Origin: an uncultured Bacilli bacterium
Lineage (GTDB): Bacteria > Bacillota_I > Bacilli_A > RF39 > UBA660
DNA: 64,000 nt
Assembly (NCBI GenBank): GCA_934157235.1
Contig: CAKPHH010000006.1
Location: 1-64,000 of the forward strand
Direction: 5' to 3'
Shown here: piece after piece, positions 35,246 through 44,034 of the stretch
Numbering within the stretch: position 1 is the stretch's first letter
How the letters are laid out: each line of letters opens with the position of its first letter
Made by a program: the position numbers and the translations under genes
Notes under the pieces: generated by a model
What the model saw: the letters and a program-made list of their open reading frames with translations, nothing else
Told to the model about the DNA's origin: nothing
Databases searched by the model: none

Positions 35246-36913
35246 TTAATTTTCCTTTGTCCAGTTGGCTTTATATATTAGGTCCCCTGTTGTTCCTATT
35301 GGAATTTTTACATCTAATTCTGGGGTAGTTCCATTACTTCCAGTCCAACCTATAAATACATAACCATCTTTAGTTGGAGTCTTTAAAGTTACTTCTGAAA
35401 TATTATAATATGAATTTATAATTGAACCTTGTCCTCCATCCAAATCTGTACTTATTTGATACTTTGTATGTCCTGTATATGGAATGGTTATATTGTAGCC
35501 TTCTGGATCTGTTTTTACTCCATCTACGATATAACAACTTAGTATTTGGACATCAGCGCTATCTATTACTCCATCATTGTCTACATCGGCTAATTTCTTT
35601 TGAACATCAGTTAATTCAGTCATTCCATCTACGTATTGTATTATAAGTAGAGCATCTTTTGATTCTATTTTGCCATTTTGGTCAGCATCACCTAATAGTA
35701 TCCAGTTTGCTTTATACGTTAGGTTTCCAGTTGTTTTTGATGATATTTTCACTTCTAATTCTGGAGTATCACCATTACTTCCTGTCCACCCTATAAATAT
35801 ATAGCCTTCTTTTTTTGGAGATTGTAGTGTTAATGTTGAAATATTATAATATGAATTTATAGTTGTACCTTGTCCACCATCTAAATCCATACTTATTTTA
35901 TATTTTGTATGGCCTGTATATGGTAGTGTTATATTGTAACCATCTGGATCTGTTTTTACTCCATCTACGATATAACAACTTAGTATTTGGACATCAGCGC
36001 TATCTATTACTCCATCATTGTCTACATCGGCTAATTTCTTTTGAACATCAGTTAATTCAGTCATTCCATCTACGTATTGTATTATAAGTAGAGCATCTTT
36101 TGATTCTATTTTGCCATTTTGGTCAGCATCACCTAATAGTATCCAGTTTGCTTTATACGTTAGGTCTCCAGTTGTTTTTGATGATATTTTCACTTCTAAT
36201 TCTGGAGTATCACCATTACTTCCTGTCCAACCTATAAATACATAGCCTTCCTTTTTTGGAGATTGTAACGTTAATAACGAAATATTGTAATATGAATTTA
36301 AGATAGAGCCTTTTCCTCCATCTAGGTCCATACTTATTTGATACTTTGTATGTCCTGTATATGGAAAGGTTATATTGTATCCATTTGGATCTGTCTTTAA
36401 GCCATCTACGTAATAACAACTTAGTACTTGTGCATCGGCACTATCTATTACTCCATCATTATCTACATCAGCTAGTTTCTTTTGTTCATCTGTTAACTCA
36501 ACAGTTCCTTCAACATATTGCATTATAAGTAGAACGTCATTGGAATCTATCTTGCCATTTTGATCAACATCGCCGTATAGTATTGTTTCCTCATACTTTT
36601 TTGTGTCCTTATGAGTAATTTCTAATTCTGCTGGTAAAGTGACTTTATCACCAGTTAGACCATTTATCCATATTCCTCTTGGAGTTTTATAGTAAATTAT
36701 CATGTCTTCTAACTTATCACTTCCAATAGTTGTGGCACCTAGCATAATATGACTTGTTGTTAGAAGCATATCTTCAGTGAACATATGAGTTCCAATAACA
36801 TAGGTGTTATTTGGTATGTCTGCAACTTGTGTTTTTTGTGCAAAGACATTAGTTGGATTTATGATTATTGTTAAATAAAATATTGTAACTATTGTATAAA
36901 ATAATTTCTTCAT
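35246..36913 (-). CDS. Secreted protein with three dockerin-like and InlB-type repeats
   Basis: A 555-residue protein. Residues 1-25 are a signal peptide (KKLFYTIVTIFYLTIII...VFA). Three units follow, each a type I dockerin-like pair (GDVDQNGKIDSNDVLLIMQY ... DVDNDGVIDSADVQ, calcium loops) and an InlB B-repeat-like beta unit (YVFIGWTGSNG...YKANW). Units 2 and 3 are almost identical. The start at 36913 has GGAGG 8 bases before it; the ATG at 36937 overlaps the upstream gene. It is probably a calcium-stabilised surface protein. No sortase motif is seen. Coupled to the 38186 gene. Confidence 0.75.
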   Translation of the reverse strand: MKKLFYTIVTIFYLTIIINPTNVFAQKTQVADIPNNTYVIGTHMFTEDMLLTTSHIMLGATTIGSDKLEDMIIYYKTPRGIWINGLTGDKVTLPAELEITHKDTKKYEETILYGDVDQNGKIDSNDVLLIMQYVEGTVELTDEQKKLADVDNDGVIDSADAQVLSCYYVDGLKTDPNGYNITFPYTGHTKYQISMDLDGGKGSILNSYYNISLLTLQSPKKEGYVFIGWTGSNGDTPELEVKISSKTTGDLTYKANWILLGDADQNGKIESKDALLIIQYVDGMTELTDVQKKLADVDNDGVIDSADVQILSCYIVDGVKTDPDGYNITLPYTGHTKYKISMDLDGGQGTTINSYYNISTLTLQSPKKEGYIFIGWTGSNGDTPELEVKISSKTTGNLTYKANWILLGDADQNGKIESKDALLIIQYVDGMTELTDVQKKLADVDNDGVIDSADVQILSCYIVDGVKTDPEGYNITIPYTGHTKYQISTDLDGGQGSIINSYYNISEVTLKTPTKDGYVFIGWTGSNGTTPELDVKIPIGTTGDLIYKANWTKEN

Positions 36914-36926
36914 TCGTTTTTCCTCC

Positions 36927-38186
36927 TTAAACAACATAGGCGGTTACTTGTGTTCCATCTTGTAAAACCACAATAAATGTTGTTTCACCAGTAAGTGCAT
37001 TTTTGTTTACGTTTGGATTGGTTCCTGAACATAAACGAGTTCCATCGCTATACCTTATTTCATTGACTGTTATTTGAGTTCCATTTTCATATACTGTTAA
37101 TATTCTGGCTGGTGAATAGTCATCAACTATAGATATTTTTATTGTATATGATTTTTGATTCCATGTGGCAACAAGAGTTATGTTACCAGTTACAATTGAA
37201 TTAAAATTATAGGCATTTCCATTTAGAGTCCAACCGGCAAAGGTATAACCTGTTCTTGTTGGGGCTGCTGGTTGTGTTACTTTATTTCCTTCTTCTACAA
37301 TTTGATTTGCTACAGCAGTTCCACCATTGGAATTAAAAATTATCGTATATTTAGCCTTTTCTTTTTCGTTCCATTTTGCAACTAAAGTTATATTACTTTT
37401 GACTTGTGTATCAAAATTGTAGATATTTCCGTTTAGGGTCCACCCAACAAAAATATAACCATTTCTAGTAGGATTTGCTGGTTTTGTGGCCTTACCATTT
37501 TCTTCAATTACTTGTTTTGAAACAGCACTACCACCATTTGAATTAAAAGTTACAGTATATTTTTTTACTGATGGTTTATTATTGTTACTGCTTGAAGTAT
37601 TGTTGTTATTGTTGTTACTTGATGAGTTTTGATTATTATTAGGTTGATTATTGTTATTCTGTTCTTTTTCAGGTTCCTTTTCCCATTTTGCCTTAAGTTC
37701 AATATTCTTATCAATTACTGTTTCAAAATCAAAAGTTTTACCATCTAATAACCAACCCTTAAATATATAACCTTCCTTAGTTGGATCTTTTGGTTTTGTA
37801 AGCTTGTTTCCTTTTTCAATAATTTGATTTGCTATTGTACTACCAGTATCAGTATCAAATTTTACAACAAAAGTTTCAACATCTGCTTCAATTTTAGACC
37901 ATTTGGCAGTTAAGACTAAATCTGAATTTACTTCTTTGCTAAAATCATAAGTTTTATTTTGATAAAGCCAGTCAACAAATAAGTAGCCATCCTTAATTGG
38001 GTCTTTAGGTTTAGTTGCTTGTTCTCCTTTATTGATTATTTGTGTCTCTATAGGTGTTCCTCCATCCGTTTCAAATGACACATTATAAGTTATTGTTTTT
38101 TTATTGCCTGTTAATAATAAGATAATACCTACTGCTATTATGACAGCAGATAAAATAAGAATTATTAACAATTTCTTTTTATTCAT
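36927..38186 (-). CDS. Membrane-anchored InlB B-repeat protein
   Basis: A 419-residue protein. Residues 4-27 form a transmembrane anchor or uncleaved signal. Four InlB/Flg_new-type repeats (for example YTVTFNSNGGSAVSKQ ... GYIFVGWTLNG ... TLVAKW) come in two pairs separated by an Asn/Ser-rich spacer of about 45 residues. A C-terminal domain of ~75 residues is unassigned. AGGAGGAG precedes the ATG. First gene of an operon with the dockerin-repeat protein, 13 bases apart. Confidence 0.75.
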   Translation of the reverse strand: MNKKKLLIILILSAVIIAVGIILLLTGNKKTITYNVSFETDGGTPIETQIINKGEQATKPKDPIKDGYLFVDWLYQNKTYDFSKEVNSDLVLTAKWSKIEADVETFVVKFDTDTGSTIANQIIEKGNKLTKPKDPTKEGYIFKGWLLDGKTFDFETVIDKNIELKAKWEKEPEKEQNNNNQPNNNQNSSSNNNNNNTSSSNNNKPSVKKYTVTFNSNGGSAVSKQVIEENGKATKPANPTRNGYIFVGWTLNGNIYNFDTQVKSNITLVAKWNEKEKAKYTIIFNSNGGTAVANQIVEEGNKVTQPAAPTRTGYTFAGWTLNGNAYNFNSIVTGNITLVATWNQKSYTIKISIVDDYSPARILTVYENGTQITVNEIRYSDGTRLCSGTNPNVNKNALTGETTFIVVLQDGTQVTAYVV

Positions 38187-38398
38187 TTTTCTCCTCCTTT
38201 TTATTTTATTAAAAGGTAAATATAGCTTACTTCTTAATTATTTATGATATGAATTAAGTTGTTTTTTCAAGTATACTTCCCAATGGCATTATAACATAAT
38301 TTTTACAAAATGACACTATTTGTAGAACTTTTTTATATTATATGTATATAAATAAAATCTATTATAAATGACAAAATATATATAGGTGGTGATATTAA

Positions 38399-38689
38399 AT
38401 GAAGTTTAGTCCGGCAGATGATCGATATATATATGAAGTGGTAAGTAAAAATATTAAATACTATAGGTTACACAATAATAGTAAATTTAGTAAATATGGG
38501 AAGATGACTCAAGAGAAATTGGCTGAGTGTTGTGATTTAAGTCATAGTTTAATTAGCAATATAGAATCATCAAGGGTTCAGCAGTCATTTAGTTTAGCCG
38601 TTCTTTATAGGATTTCTAAAGTCTTGGAAATTGACATTGGAAAGCTTTTTGAGGAAAGAGATGAAAACGGACAATTAAGTAGTTCATAA
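38399..38689 (+). CDS. XRE-family transcriptional regulator
   Basis: A 96-residue Cro/C1 helix-turn-helix protein. The helix-turn-helix is TQEKLAECCDLSHSLISNIE followed by SLAVLYRISKVLEIDIGKLF, the usual HTH_3 pattern. GGTGGTGAT precedes the ATG. Divergent from the InlB-repeat operon, which it may control. The 212-bp gap between them holds a TATAAT promoter for the minus operon. Confidence 0.8.
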   Translation: MKFSPADDRYIYEVVSKNIKYYRLHNNSKFSKYGKMTQEKLAECCDLSHSLISNIESSRVQQSFSLAVLYRISKVLEIDIGKLFEERDENGQLSSS

Positions 38690-38807
38690 ACATACTGACT
38701 AACAACTTTTTAGAAAAATTTATATTCCAACTTTTAGTATGATGGTTGTCTTTTAAGGTCTTTTCTATTATGTGTATATTAAAAAAGTCTTTATTTAGGC
38801 AATATGC

Positions 38808-38868
38808 ATTAAAGTAAATAGTGAAAGTCAGTATTATTGGTATAGTAGTGAATTAAGTAACTAGTATA
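38808..38868 (+). pseudogene. 3' remnant of a 34286-gene copy
   Basis: A frame reading KVNSESQYYWYSSELSN then stop matches the C-terminus of the 34286 protein (KVNNEGNYYWYSSELSN). No start or upstream homology is seen. The exact 50-bp repeat starts at 38832. Confidence 0.7.
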
Positions 38869-38881
38869 TAAAAGAAAAAAG
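38832..38881 (+). repeat. 50-bp exact direct repeat, copy 2
   Basis: Identical to 35117-35166. After the common part, the flanks diverge: here a GAGAAAAT/ATTTTCTC hairpin, there the GTCATCGG terminator. Confidence 0.85.
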
Positions 38882-38914
38882 AGAAAATTAGATTTTCTCC
38901 TTTTGTTTGGAATA

Positions 38915-39294
38915 TTAATTTATAGCTTTTCCATTTACATATAATTTATAACCATTAAAATCAATATTAGAATAACTTTCATCGGCATCTTCTAAACTTG
39001 TTACATAGGAGTCTCCTGTTAATTTTATTTTAGAGGCTTTATCTAAAGTTACTTTTATTGACTTGGCTGTATTATCTGTATTTATGGTGCCTTCATAAAT
39101 TGATTTATTCTTTAGATTTATTTCTAGCGTCGAGATGAATCAACTACAATATTTCCTTTTACTTGTTGATTTTTCATATCAAGAGTTACTTCTCCACCAT
39201 CTACACAGATATTAACAGTATATTTTTCTTTTACTAGGTGATCTTTTATAATATCAGCTAAATTGTATTCATCTTCAACAATTAATATTTTCAT
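38915..39294 (-). pseudogene. Chimeric remnant: response-regulator start joined to a secreted-protein end
   Basis: From ATG 39294 (GAGGGATGAT upstream) the first ~33 residues are a receiver-domain start (MKILIVEDEYNLADIIKDHL). The frame then changes character to VTLDMKNQQVKGNIVVDSS, a beta-helix pattern. It stops at 39124, and in another frame goes on as TLEINLKNKSIYEGTIN to IDFNGYKLYVNGKAIN and a stop at 38915. This is the C-terminus of a secreted beta-helix protein. An internal deletion that joined two genes, plus a frameshift, explains it. Confidence 0.65.
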
Positions 39295-39373
39295 ATTATC
39301 ATCCCTCAATATAATTGTAGTTACATTTATTAAATAAGAATTAAATATATTATAACATAAGTTAGAAAAATAA

Positions 39374-39400
39374 AAGAAATAGTTGATTAGACTATTTCTT
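39374..39400 (-). terminator. Terminator of the aminotransferase/ATP-grasp operon
   Basis: 10-bp perfect stem AAGAAATAGT / ACTATTTCTT then TTATTTTTC on the minus strand. The TAG stop of the ATP-grasp gene is inside the stem. Confidence 0.8.
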
Positions 39401-40339
39401 AGTAACTCTTTTTTTAATACTTTGAGCAAAGTATTGATAGACTTCTTTTCTTTGTTTTTTATCAGGCATGTAATTTAAGTAAAGATTTGGATCTAAAAGC
39501 TCTACTTCCATTATTTCATAATTTGATTCATTTTTAATTATGTCAATACGCATAAATAAATAATCTTTATAATTAGATATCTCATGAGTATTGGTAGCAA
39601 GAGAAAGAACTTCTTTAGGAATGTCTTCTTCTTTAATGTATTTTACAGAGTTACTATTCATAAAGACATCATTATATTTTAAAACTACATTTACGAGCTT
39701 GTTATCAATATAAATTAGGGAGTATTCTCCTTTATCAATATCTTTTATATAGGGTTGAACTAGTATTTTCTCATGTTTAAATTTAGGGAGACATTCTTCT
39801 AACTCTTTTTTACTTGATACTTTATAAGTATTATAACCACTTTCGGAAATGGCTGGTTTTAGGACGATTGTTTGATATTTCTTTAGAAAGCCTTCTATTT
39901 TATTTAGAGATGTTTCATCATTCATGATAAATAAAGTGTCAATATGTTTAATATTATGTTTATCTAGAATGGTAAATTGTTTTTCTTTATCAAAATTATC
40001 TTTTATTATATTCAAAGGGTTTAAAACAGTTATTTTATTCTTTTCTAAATAGTCTAGCCAGTTATTCCAAGTAGATAATTTTTTATGAAAGCCCCACGTT
40101 GATTTAATTAGAATTGTTTCATCAGTTAGAGAAGATAAGTCTTCCCAAGGCATTATTTTAGCATTAATACCTTCTTTATTTAGGGCATCTTTTAGGAAGA
40201 AATCTTCCCTTAACTTATTGGACCAAGTGCTAGAGGAGGCAATTATTACATTGTTTTTTAATTTACCTTTATGAAAGAAAACATAGATAGAGTTTATTAA
40301 TTTTAGTAAGTGAAATTTTAAACTTCTTAGTTTTTTCAT
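39392..40339 (-). CDS. ATP-grasp ligase
   Basis: A 315-residue protein of the ATP-grasp superfamily. ATP-binding segments are IVLKPAISESGYNTYKV and ILVQPYIKDIDKGEYSL. The metal-binding end is LFMRIDIIK...YEIMEVELLDPNLYL, the D-E-N pattern of glutathione-synthetase-like members. These join a carboxyl group to an amine via acyl phosphate. The ATG overlaps the TGA of the aminotransferase (ATGA), so the pair is coupled, suggesting a pathway for an amino-acid-derived product. No carrier or transporter is next to it. Substrate unknown. Confidence 0.7.
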   Translation of the reverse strand: MKKLRSLKFHLLKLINSIYVFFHKGKLKNNVIIASSSTWSNKLREDFFLKDALNKEGINAKIMPWEDLSSLTDETILIKSTWGFHKKLSTWNNWLDYLEKNKITVLNPLNIIKDNFDKEKQFTILDKHNIKHIDTLFIMNDETSLNKIEGFLKKYQTIVLKPAISESGYNTYKVSSKKELEECLPKFKHEKILVQPYIKDIDKGEYSLIYIDNKLVNVVLKYNDVFMNSNSVKYIKEEDIPKEVLSLATNTHEISNYKDYLFMRIDIIKNESNYEIMEVELLDPNLYLNYMPDKKQRKEVYQYFAQSIKKRVTKK

Positions 40340-41946
40340 TGTAATTCTCTCACCGCCTTATTAATTAAATATAAATTATGAATTAAATCTTTCTTATCGA
40401 TAGCAAAGTTTATTCTAGCAACTATTTCATCTTCGTTAGGCCAAGAGAAACTTAGACCAATTAAAAAGTTGATTTTTGTTTTTAGATAAATATATTTTAC
40501 TAAATCTTCATCATTGTTTATAACCATATCTTTATATTTTTTACCTTTTAATTCAGTAAAGTCTCCAACGATAAAGAAACCTGCCTCTGGATAAGTATGA
40601 GCTCTTATTTTTAAGCCCGGAGTACCGGCAGTAATTAATTTTATTTTGGCTGGATCATTTGTGTATTTTTTGATGTCTTTCATTATTTTTTTGCGGTTAC
40701 TAGAACATTTTTCATAATCTATTCCGTATATTAAGGCTTCAATTAGATTCAATTGATAATGATACTTCTTCATTAGAGTTTTAAAATATTTCTTAGCTTT
40801 TTTATAACGTCTAGTTGTACCATTAAAAGCTCCGGCTAGAGCAGCAGATTGAATTTGAGAAAAACCATCTACTTCATGAGATAATTGAGCAGATAAATCA
40901 TTACAGATTGGAATAGGGGCAATGATCGCTCCAGCTCTTACTTGAGCTAGACCATATGATTTAGATAGACCAATTAAAGTAATTGTATTATTAAAGTATT
41001 TAGGAATACTTGCTAAAAAGAAAGCTTTATCTTCTTGATCAAAGCCAATATCACGATAAATTAAATCATCTATTATGAAGACACCTTTTTCTAGGCAGAT
41101 ATCACCAAGTTCTTCTAGGAGATCCTTCTTTTTACGATTTAAGACTTTACCTAGTGGATTATGAGGATTCATATTTAAAAAAGCAACAACGTGTGGAATA
41201 TAATCATCTTTAGCATGTTCTTTTTTTAATTGGGCATTTATTTCATCAATTCTTTTTCCTAATAATTTAGGATTAATATAGAAGTCATCTTCTTCTCGTA
41301 AAGGTACTACTTCAAGGCGAGCATTATCTATTTCAGTAAAGGAAGCAAAGATACCATAGTTTGGACCAGTCATTAGAATTACATCACCAGGTCTAGCAAT
41401 AGCATTTACAATCATGTTGTAGGCATGAGAAGTAGAATATGTAAATACAATATTTTCAATACCTAGACCATCATAATTAGCGGTTTTATTGATTTGGAAG
41501 CCTTCCTTTTCAAGATAATTAACAACACTAGCACGACAAGTTGATTCTCCTTGAACAGAAGTTGGATATATATATAAATGACGACTAAAGATTGACTTTA
41601 ACATATATTCACGGCATAAAGGAAATGGTTTATGTCTAATTGGGTTGCCATTACGTACTGAGAACCATTCATTGATTGGAGGAATATCCTTATCATTGTA
41701 CTCTTCTATGTCACGATATAAAAGATTATAAGCTTTATCAATCTTTTTTATTTCTGGATAAAACTCTTTATTATCTTTTCTTTTACCTAGACTTCTAAAT
41801 GAAGATAAGTTCTCAGGATCTTTTTTAGCAAAGTCTTTTAAAGCTTTAGAAAAGTTCTTTTCATCAAAAGTTGAATGAACCATAGTGTTTTCATAATGAA
41901 GAATGCCATGTAGTTTTCTTTTAATAGTTTTTTTATCTAATGCCAT
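40336..41946 (-). CDS. PLP-dependent aminotransferase, AspD-like
   Basis: A 536-residue fold-type I PLP enzyme. The size, longer than ordinary AspAT (~400), fits the aspartate 4-decarboxylase/transaminase (AspD) branch. The Schiff-base lysine is in GLSKSYGLAQVRAG; MNPHNPLGK is the NPxNPxG block; PGDVILMTGPNYGIF is the large-domain motif; FSWPNEDEIVARINFA holds the C-terminal Arg. The start at 41946 is preferred over GTG 41961, since AGGTGGG lies 10 bases upstream of it. Reaction likely involves aspartate, but this is inference. Confidence 0.7.
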   Translation of the reverse strand: MALDKKTIKRKLHGILHYENTMVHSTFDEKNFSKALKDFAKKDPENLSSFRSLGKRKDNKEFYPEIKKIDKAYNLLYRDIEEYNDKDIPPINEWFSVRNGNPIRHKPFPLCREYMLKSIFSRHLYIYPTSVQGESTCRASVVNYLEKEGFQINKTANYDGLGIENIVFTYSTSHAYNMIVNAIARPGDVILMTGPNYGIFASFTEIDNARLEVVPLREEDDFYINPKLLGKRIDEINAQLKKEHAKDDYIPHVVAFLNMNPHNPLGKVLNRKKKDLLEELGDICLEKGVFIIDDLIYRDIGFDQEDKAFFLASIPKYFNNTITLIGLSKSYGLAQVRAGAIIAPIPICNDLSAQLSHEVDGFSQIQSAALAGAFNGTTRRYKKAKKYFKTLMKKYHYQLNLIEALIYGIDYEKCSSNRKKIMKDIKKYTNDPAKIKLITAGTPGLKIRAHTYPEAGFFIVGDFTELKGKKYKDMVINNDEDLVKYIYLKTKINFLIGLSFSWPNEDEIVARINFAIDKKDLIHNLYLINKAVRELQ

Positions 41947-42120
41947 GTTGTTATTACCCACCTTTTTTATATATTATAATTACCATTATGCTTATATTTT
42001 ATAATAATTATAGGGTTTTTACAATACTTTGTCTTACTTTGGTAATAGGAAAAAGAACCTTATTTGGTTTCTTGCCCAAACGTTTTTTTAATAAAAACAT
42101 AATTTATAATGGTGAGTATA

Positions 42121-42921
42121 ATGTTTAATATTTTTTCAGAGCTTTCTCCAGTTTTTCAAGCAATGATTGCTGCTATATTTACTTGGAGTGTGACAATGCT
42201 TGGTGCGGCTATAGTTTTCTTTTTTAAAGAAGTTAAAAAAAGTATTATGGATGCGTTGTTGGGATTTTCGGCTGGTGTTATGATTTCGGCATCTTTTTGG
42301 TCTTTACTTAATCCTTCAATAGAGATGGCTGATAATTTGGGAATGAATTCTTGGCTAGTAGCATTTGTAGGTTTTTTAGCTGGTGGATTACTGCTATTTA
42401 TCGGAGATAAAGTATTTAATTACTTTTCCCCTAAAAGCAATAATTCTAATAATGACAAATTAAAAAGAAGTTTAATGTTGATATTTTCAATAACACTTCA
42501 TAATATTCCAGAGGGTTTGGTTATAGGTGTGGCATTTGGTTCTTTAGCTTATGGAATTGAAGGAGCTACTTTAGCTTCGGCCATTACTTTGGCAATTGGA
42601 ATTGGACTTCAAAACTTTCCTGAGGGAAGTGCAATTAGTTTACCTTTGCGAAGGGATGGTATGAGTAGAAAAAAAGCTTTTTTTATAGGACAGTTAAGTG
42701 GTATAGTAGAACCTATTTCGGCTGTTATTGGAGCTTTCTTAGTACTTAAAATTCAAACTTTATTACCATTTTTATTAGCATTTGCTGCTGGAGCAATGAT
42801 TTATGTGGTAGTTGAAGAGTTAATTCCAGAAAGTCAGTCTAATGCGAGAAAAGACTTAATGGCCTTATTTACTTTAATTGGTTTTTCAATAATGATGATT
42901 TTAGATGTAGCATTAGGATAA
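42121..42921 (+). CDS. ZIP family divalent metal transporter
   Basis: A 266-residue membrane protein with about eight transmembrane helices. The metal site is visible in helix 4 (SITLHNIPEGLVIGVAFG) and helix 5 (GLQNFPEGSAISLPL), as in ZupT/ZIP proteins that take up zinc and other divalent ions. A short linker (SPKSNNSNNDKLKRS) separates the halves. GGTGAG before the ATG at 42121 favours it over the ATG at 42109. Confidence 0.88.
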   Translation: MFNIFSELSPVFQAMIAAIFTWSVTMLGAAIVFFFKEVKKSIMDALLGFSAGVMISASFWSLLNPSIEMADNLGMNSWLVAFVGFLAGGLLLFIGDKVFNYFSPKSNNSNNDKLKRSLMLIFSITLHNIPEGLVIGVAFGSLAYGIEGATLASAITLAIGIGLQNFPEGSAISLPLRRDGMSRKKAFFIGQLSGIVEPISAVIGAFLVLKIQTLLPFLLAFAAGAMIYVVVEELIPESQSNARKDLMALFTLIGFSIMMILDVALG

Positions 42922-42924
42922 AAT

Positions 42925-42955
42925 AAAGACCATTTCAATTGATGAAATGGTCTTT
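42925..42955. terminator. Bidirectional terminator, ZIP gene and M23 gene
   Basis: 13-bp stem AAAGACCATTTCA / TGAAATGGTCTTT around five bases, with T tracts on both sides. Serves both convergent genes. Confidence 0.85.
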
Positions 42956-42957
42956 TA

Positions 42958-43602
42958 TTATTTGATGTATACCTTTTGTCCAGCCTTTAGATAAATTCCA
43001 TATAAATCACTTTTTGGACAAGTAAATATAGGTGTTAATTCTTCTGTTGTTGGTTTAGTTGGTTCTTTGCTTGGAGTTGTTGGTACTTCTTCTGTAATTC
43101 GTTTGAAATTATAATTATAATCATTAATTATGTTTACTGATTTGTCTAGCCAGAGACATTCTTCGGGCTTTTTAGGATTGTTAATTGAGTAATAACCTTG
43201 ATTATTTTTATGCCATCCAGTACCAGTGAATTTACCTTTTCCACATTCTATATGGCAATGATTTCCTGTTGCGAAGCCTTTGGTTCCTTCACTATAGAAT
43301 TCTTCATTCTGTGCTATTTTTTTGCCTACAAATAAATCACTTACATCATTGGCATGGGCAAACATCATAGTTAGATAATCTTTAGTACCATCGGGATATT
43401 CTACTTTATCTATACTTTCTAGCCATACTTCATTGGCATCATCTGTGTATATCTTTTTTATTATTCCGGTAAATGGGGCTCTTAGTTTGCTTATTTCTGT
43501 ATCTTTGCCAGCATCATCTATGGCATAACTATCTGCATGTGTTCCTTCGCCATATCCTTGTGTTATACGCATGTTGTAACAAGGATATAGAGGTCTTTCC
43601 AT
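42958..43602 (-). CDS. M23-like peptidase, phage-type endolysin
   Basis: A 214-residue protein. The M23 metallopeptidase motifs are HADSYAIDDAG (H...D), FAHANDV and NHCHIECG (HxH). There is no signal peptide, as in endolysins that rely on a holin. A Pro/Thr linker and a C-terminal ~35-residue segment (IYLKAGQKVYIK) complete it. Its ATG shares one base with the TAA of the holin-like gene. Orphan lysis cassette of phage origin, or a domesticated release system. Confidence 0.7.
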   Translation of the reverse strand: MERPLYPCYNMRITQGYGEGTHADSYAIDDAGKDTEISKLRAPFTGIIKKIYTDDANEVWLESIDKVEYPDGTKDYLTMMFAHANDVSDLFVGKKIAQNEEFYSEGTKGFATGNHCHIECGKGKFTGTGWHKNNQGYYSINNPKKPEECLWLDKSVNIINDYNYNFKRITEEVPTTPSKEPTKPTTEELTPIFTCPKSDLYGIYLKAGQKVYIK

Positions 43603-43943
43603 TAGATTCCCTCCTCCTTATTAATTAAATTATCTTTTGATATATATAAACCTTTTTGTTTGGTTATATCTGTATACGATGACACTTTCCCTTCTAAAGT
43701 TTTGTAGATAGTGTCAGCTCCAAGGAAGGAAAACATTCCGATCCATAGACTGTTTGGAAAATCAATGTTAGTAAATGTCATACAAAAGACTATTCCAACA
43801 AATATATTAACAAATAGTGAATATATTGCTAGATATTTACTACTATGGAAACAACATTTAGTTTTTTGAACAAAGGCACAAGTTATTGTGCTTAAGGCTA
43901 CTGCTATTACTAAAGATTCTCTTAAATATTCTAATTTTAGCAT
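43602..43943 (-). CDS. Holin-like membrane protein
   Basis: A 113-residue protein with three or four hydrophobic helices (VIAVALSTITCAFV, YLAIYSLFVNIFVGIVFCMTF, SLWIGMFSFLGADTIY), like phage holins. GAGGAGG lies 5 bases before the ATG at 43943; a longer upstream frame overlaps rpsI and is rejected. It is coupled to the M23 endolysin-like gene. No other phage gene is nearby. Confidence 0.6.
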   Translation of the reverse strand: MLKLEYLRESLVIAVALSTITCAFVQKTKCCFHSSKYLAIYSLFVNIFVGIVFCMTFTNIDFPNSLWIGMFSFLGADTIYKTLEGKVSSYTDITKQKGLYISKDNLINKEEGI

Positions 43944-43998
43944 TCTTACCTCCTCTATGGTATTATATGCTAAAGAAGAATTTTTGTCACAAAAAGAA

Positions 43999-44021
43999 AA
44001 CCTTGGATATTGTCCAAGGTT
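43999..44021 (-). terminator. rplM-rpsI terminator
   Basis: Perfect 9-bp stem AACCTTGGA / TCCAAGGTT with loop of five, then TTCTTTTT on the minus strand. Confidence 0.85.
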
Positions 44022-44034
44022 TGAAACTGTATAA

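Noticed and set aside
39295..39429. N-terminal extension (MLKVLKKELLRN...) of the receiver-domain remnant
   Set aside because: It overlaps the ATP-grasp gene end and its terminator; the receiver motif starts at the ATG at 39294 with its own ribosome binding site.
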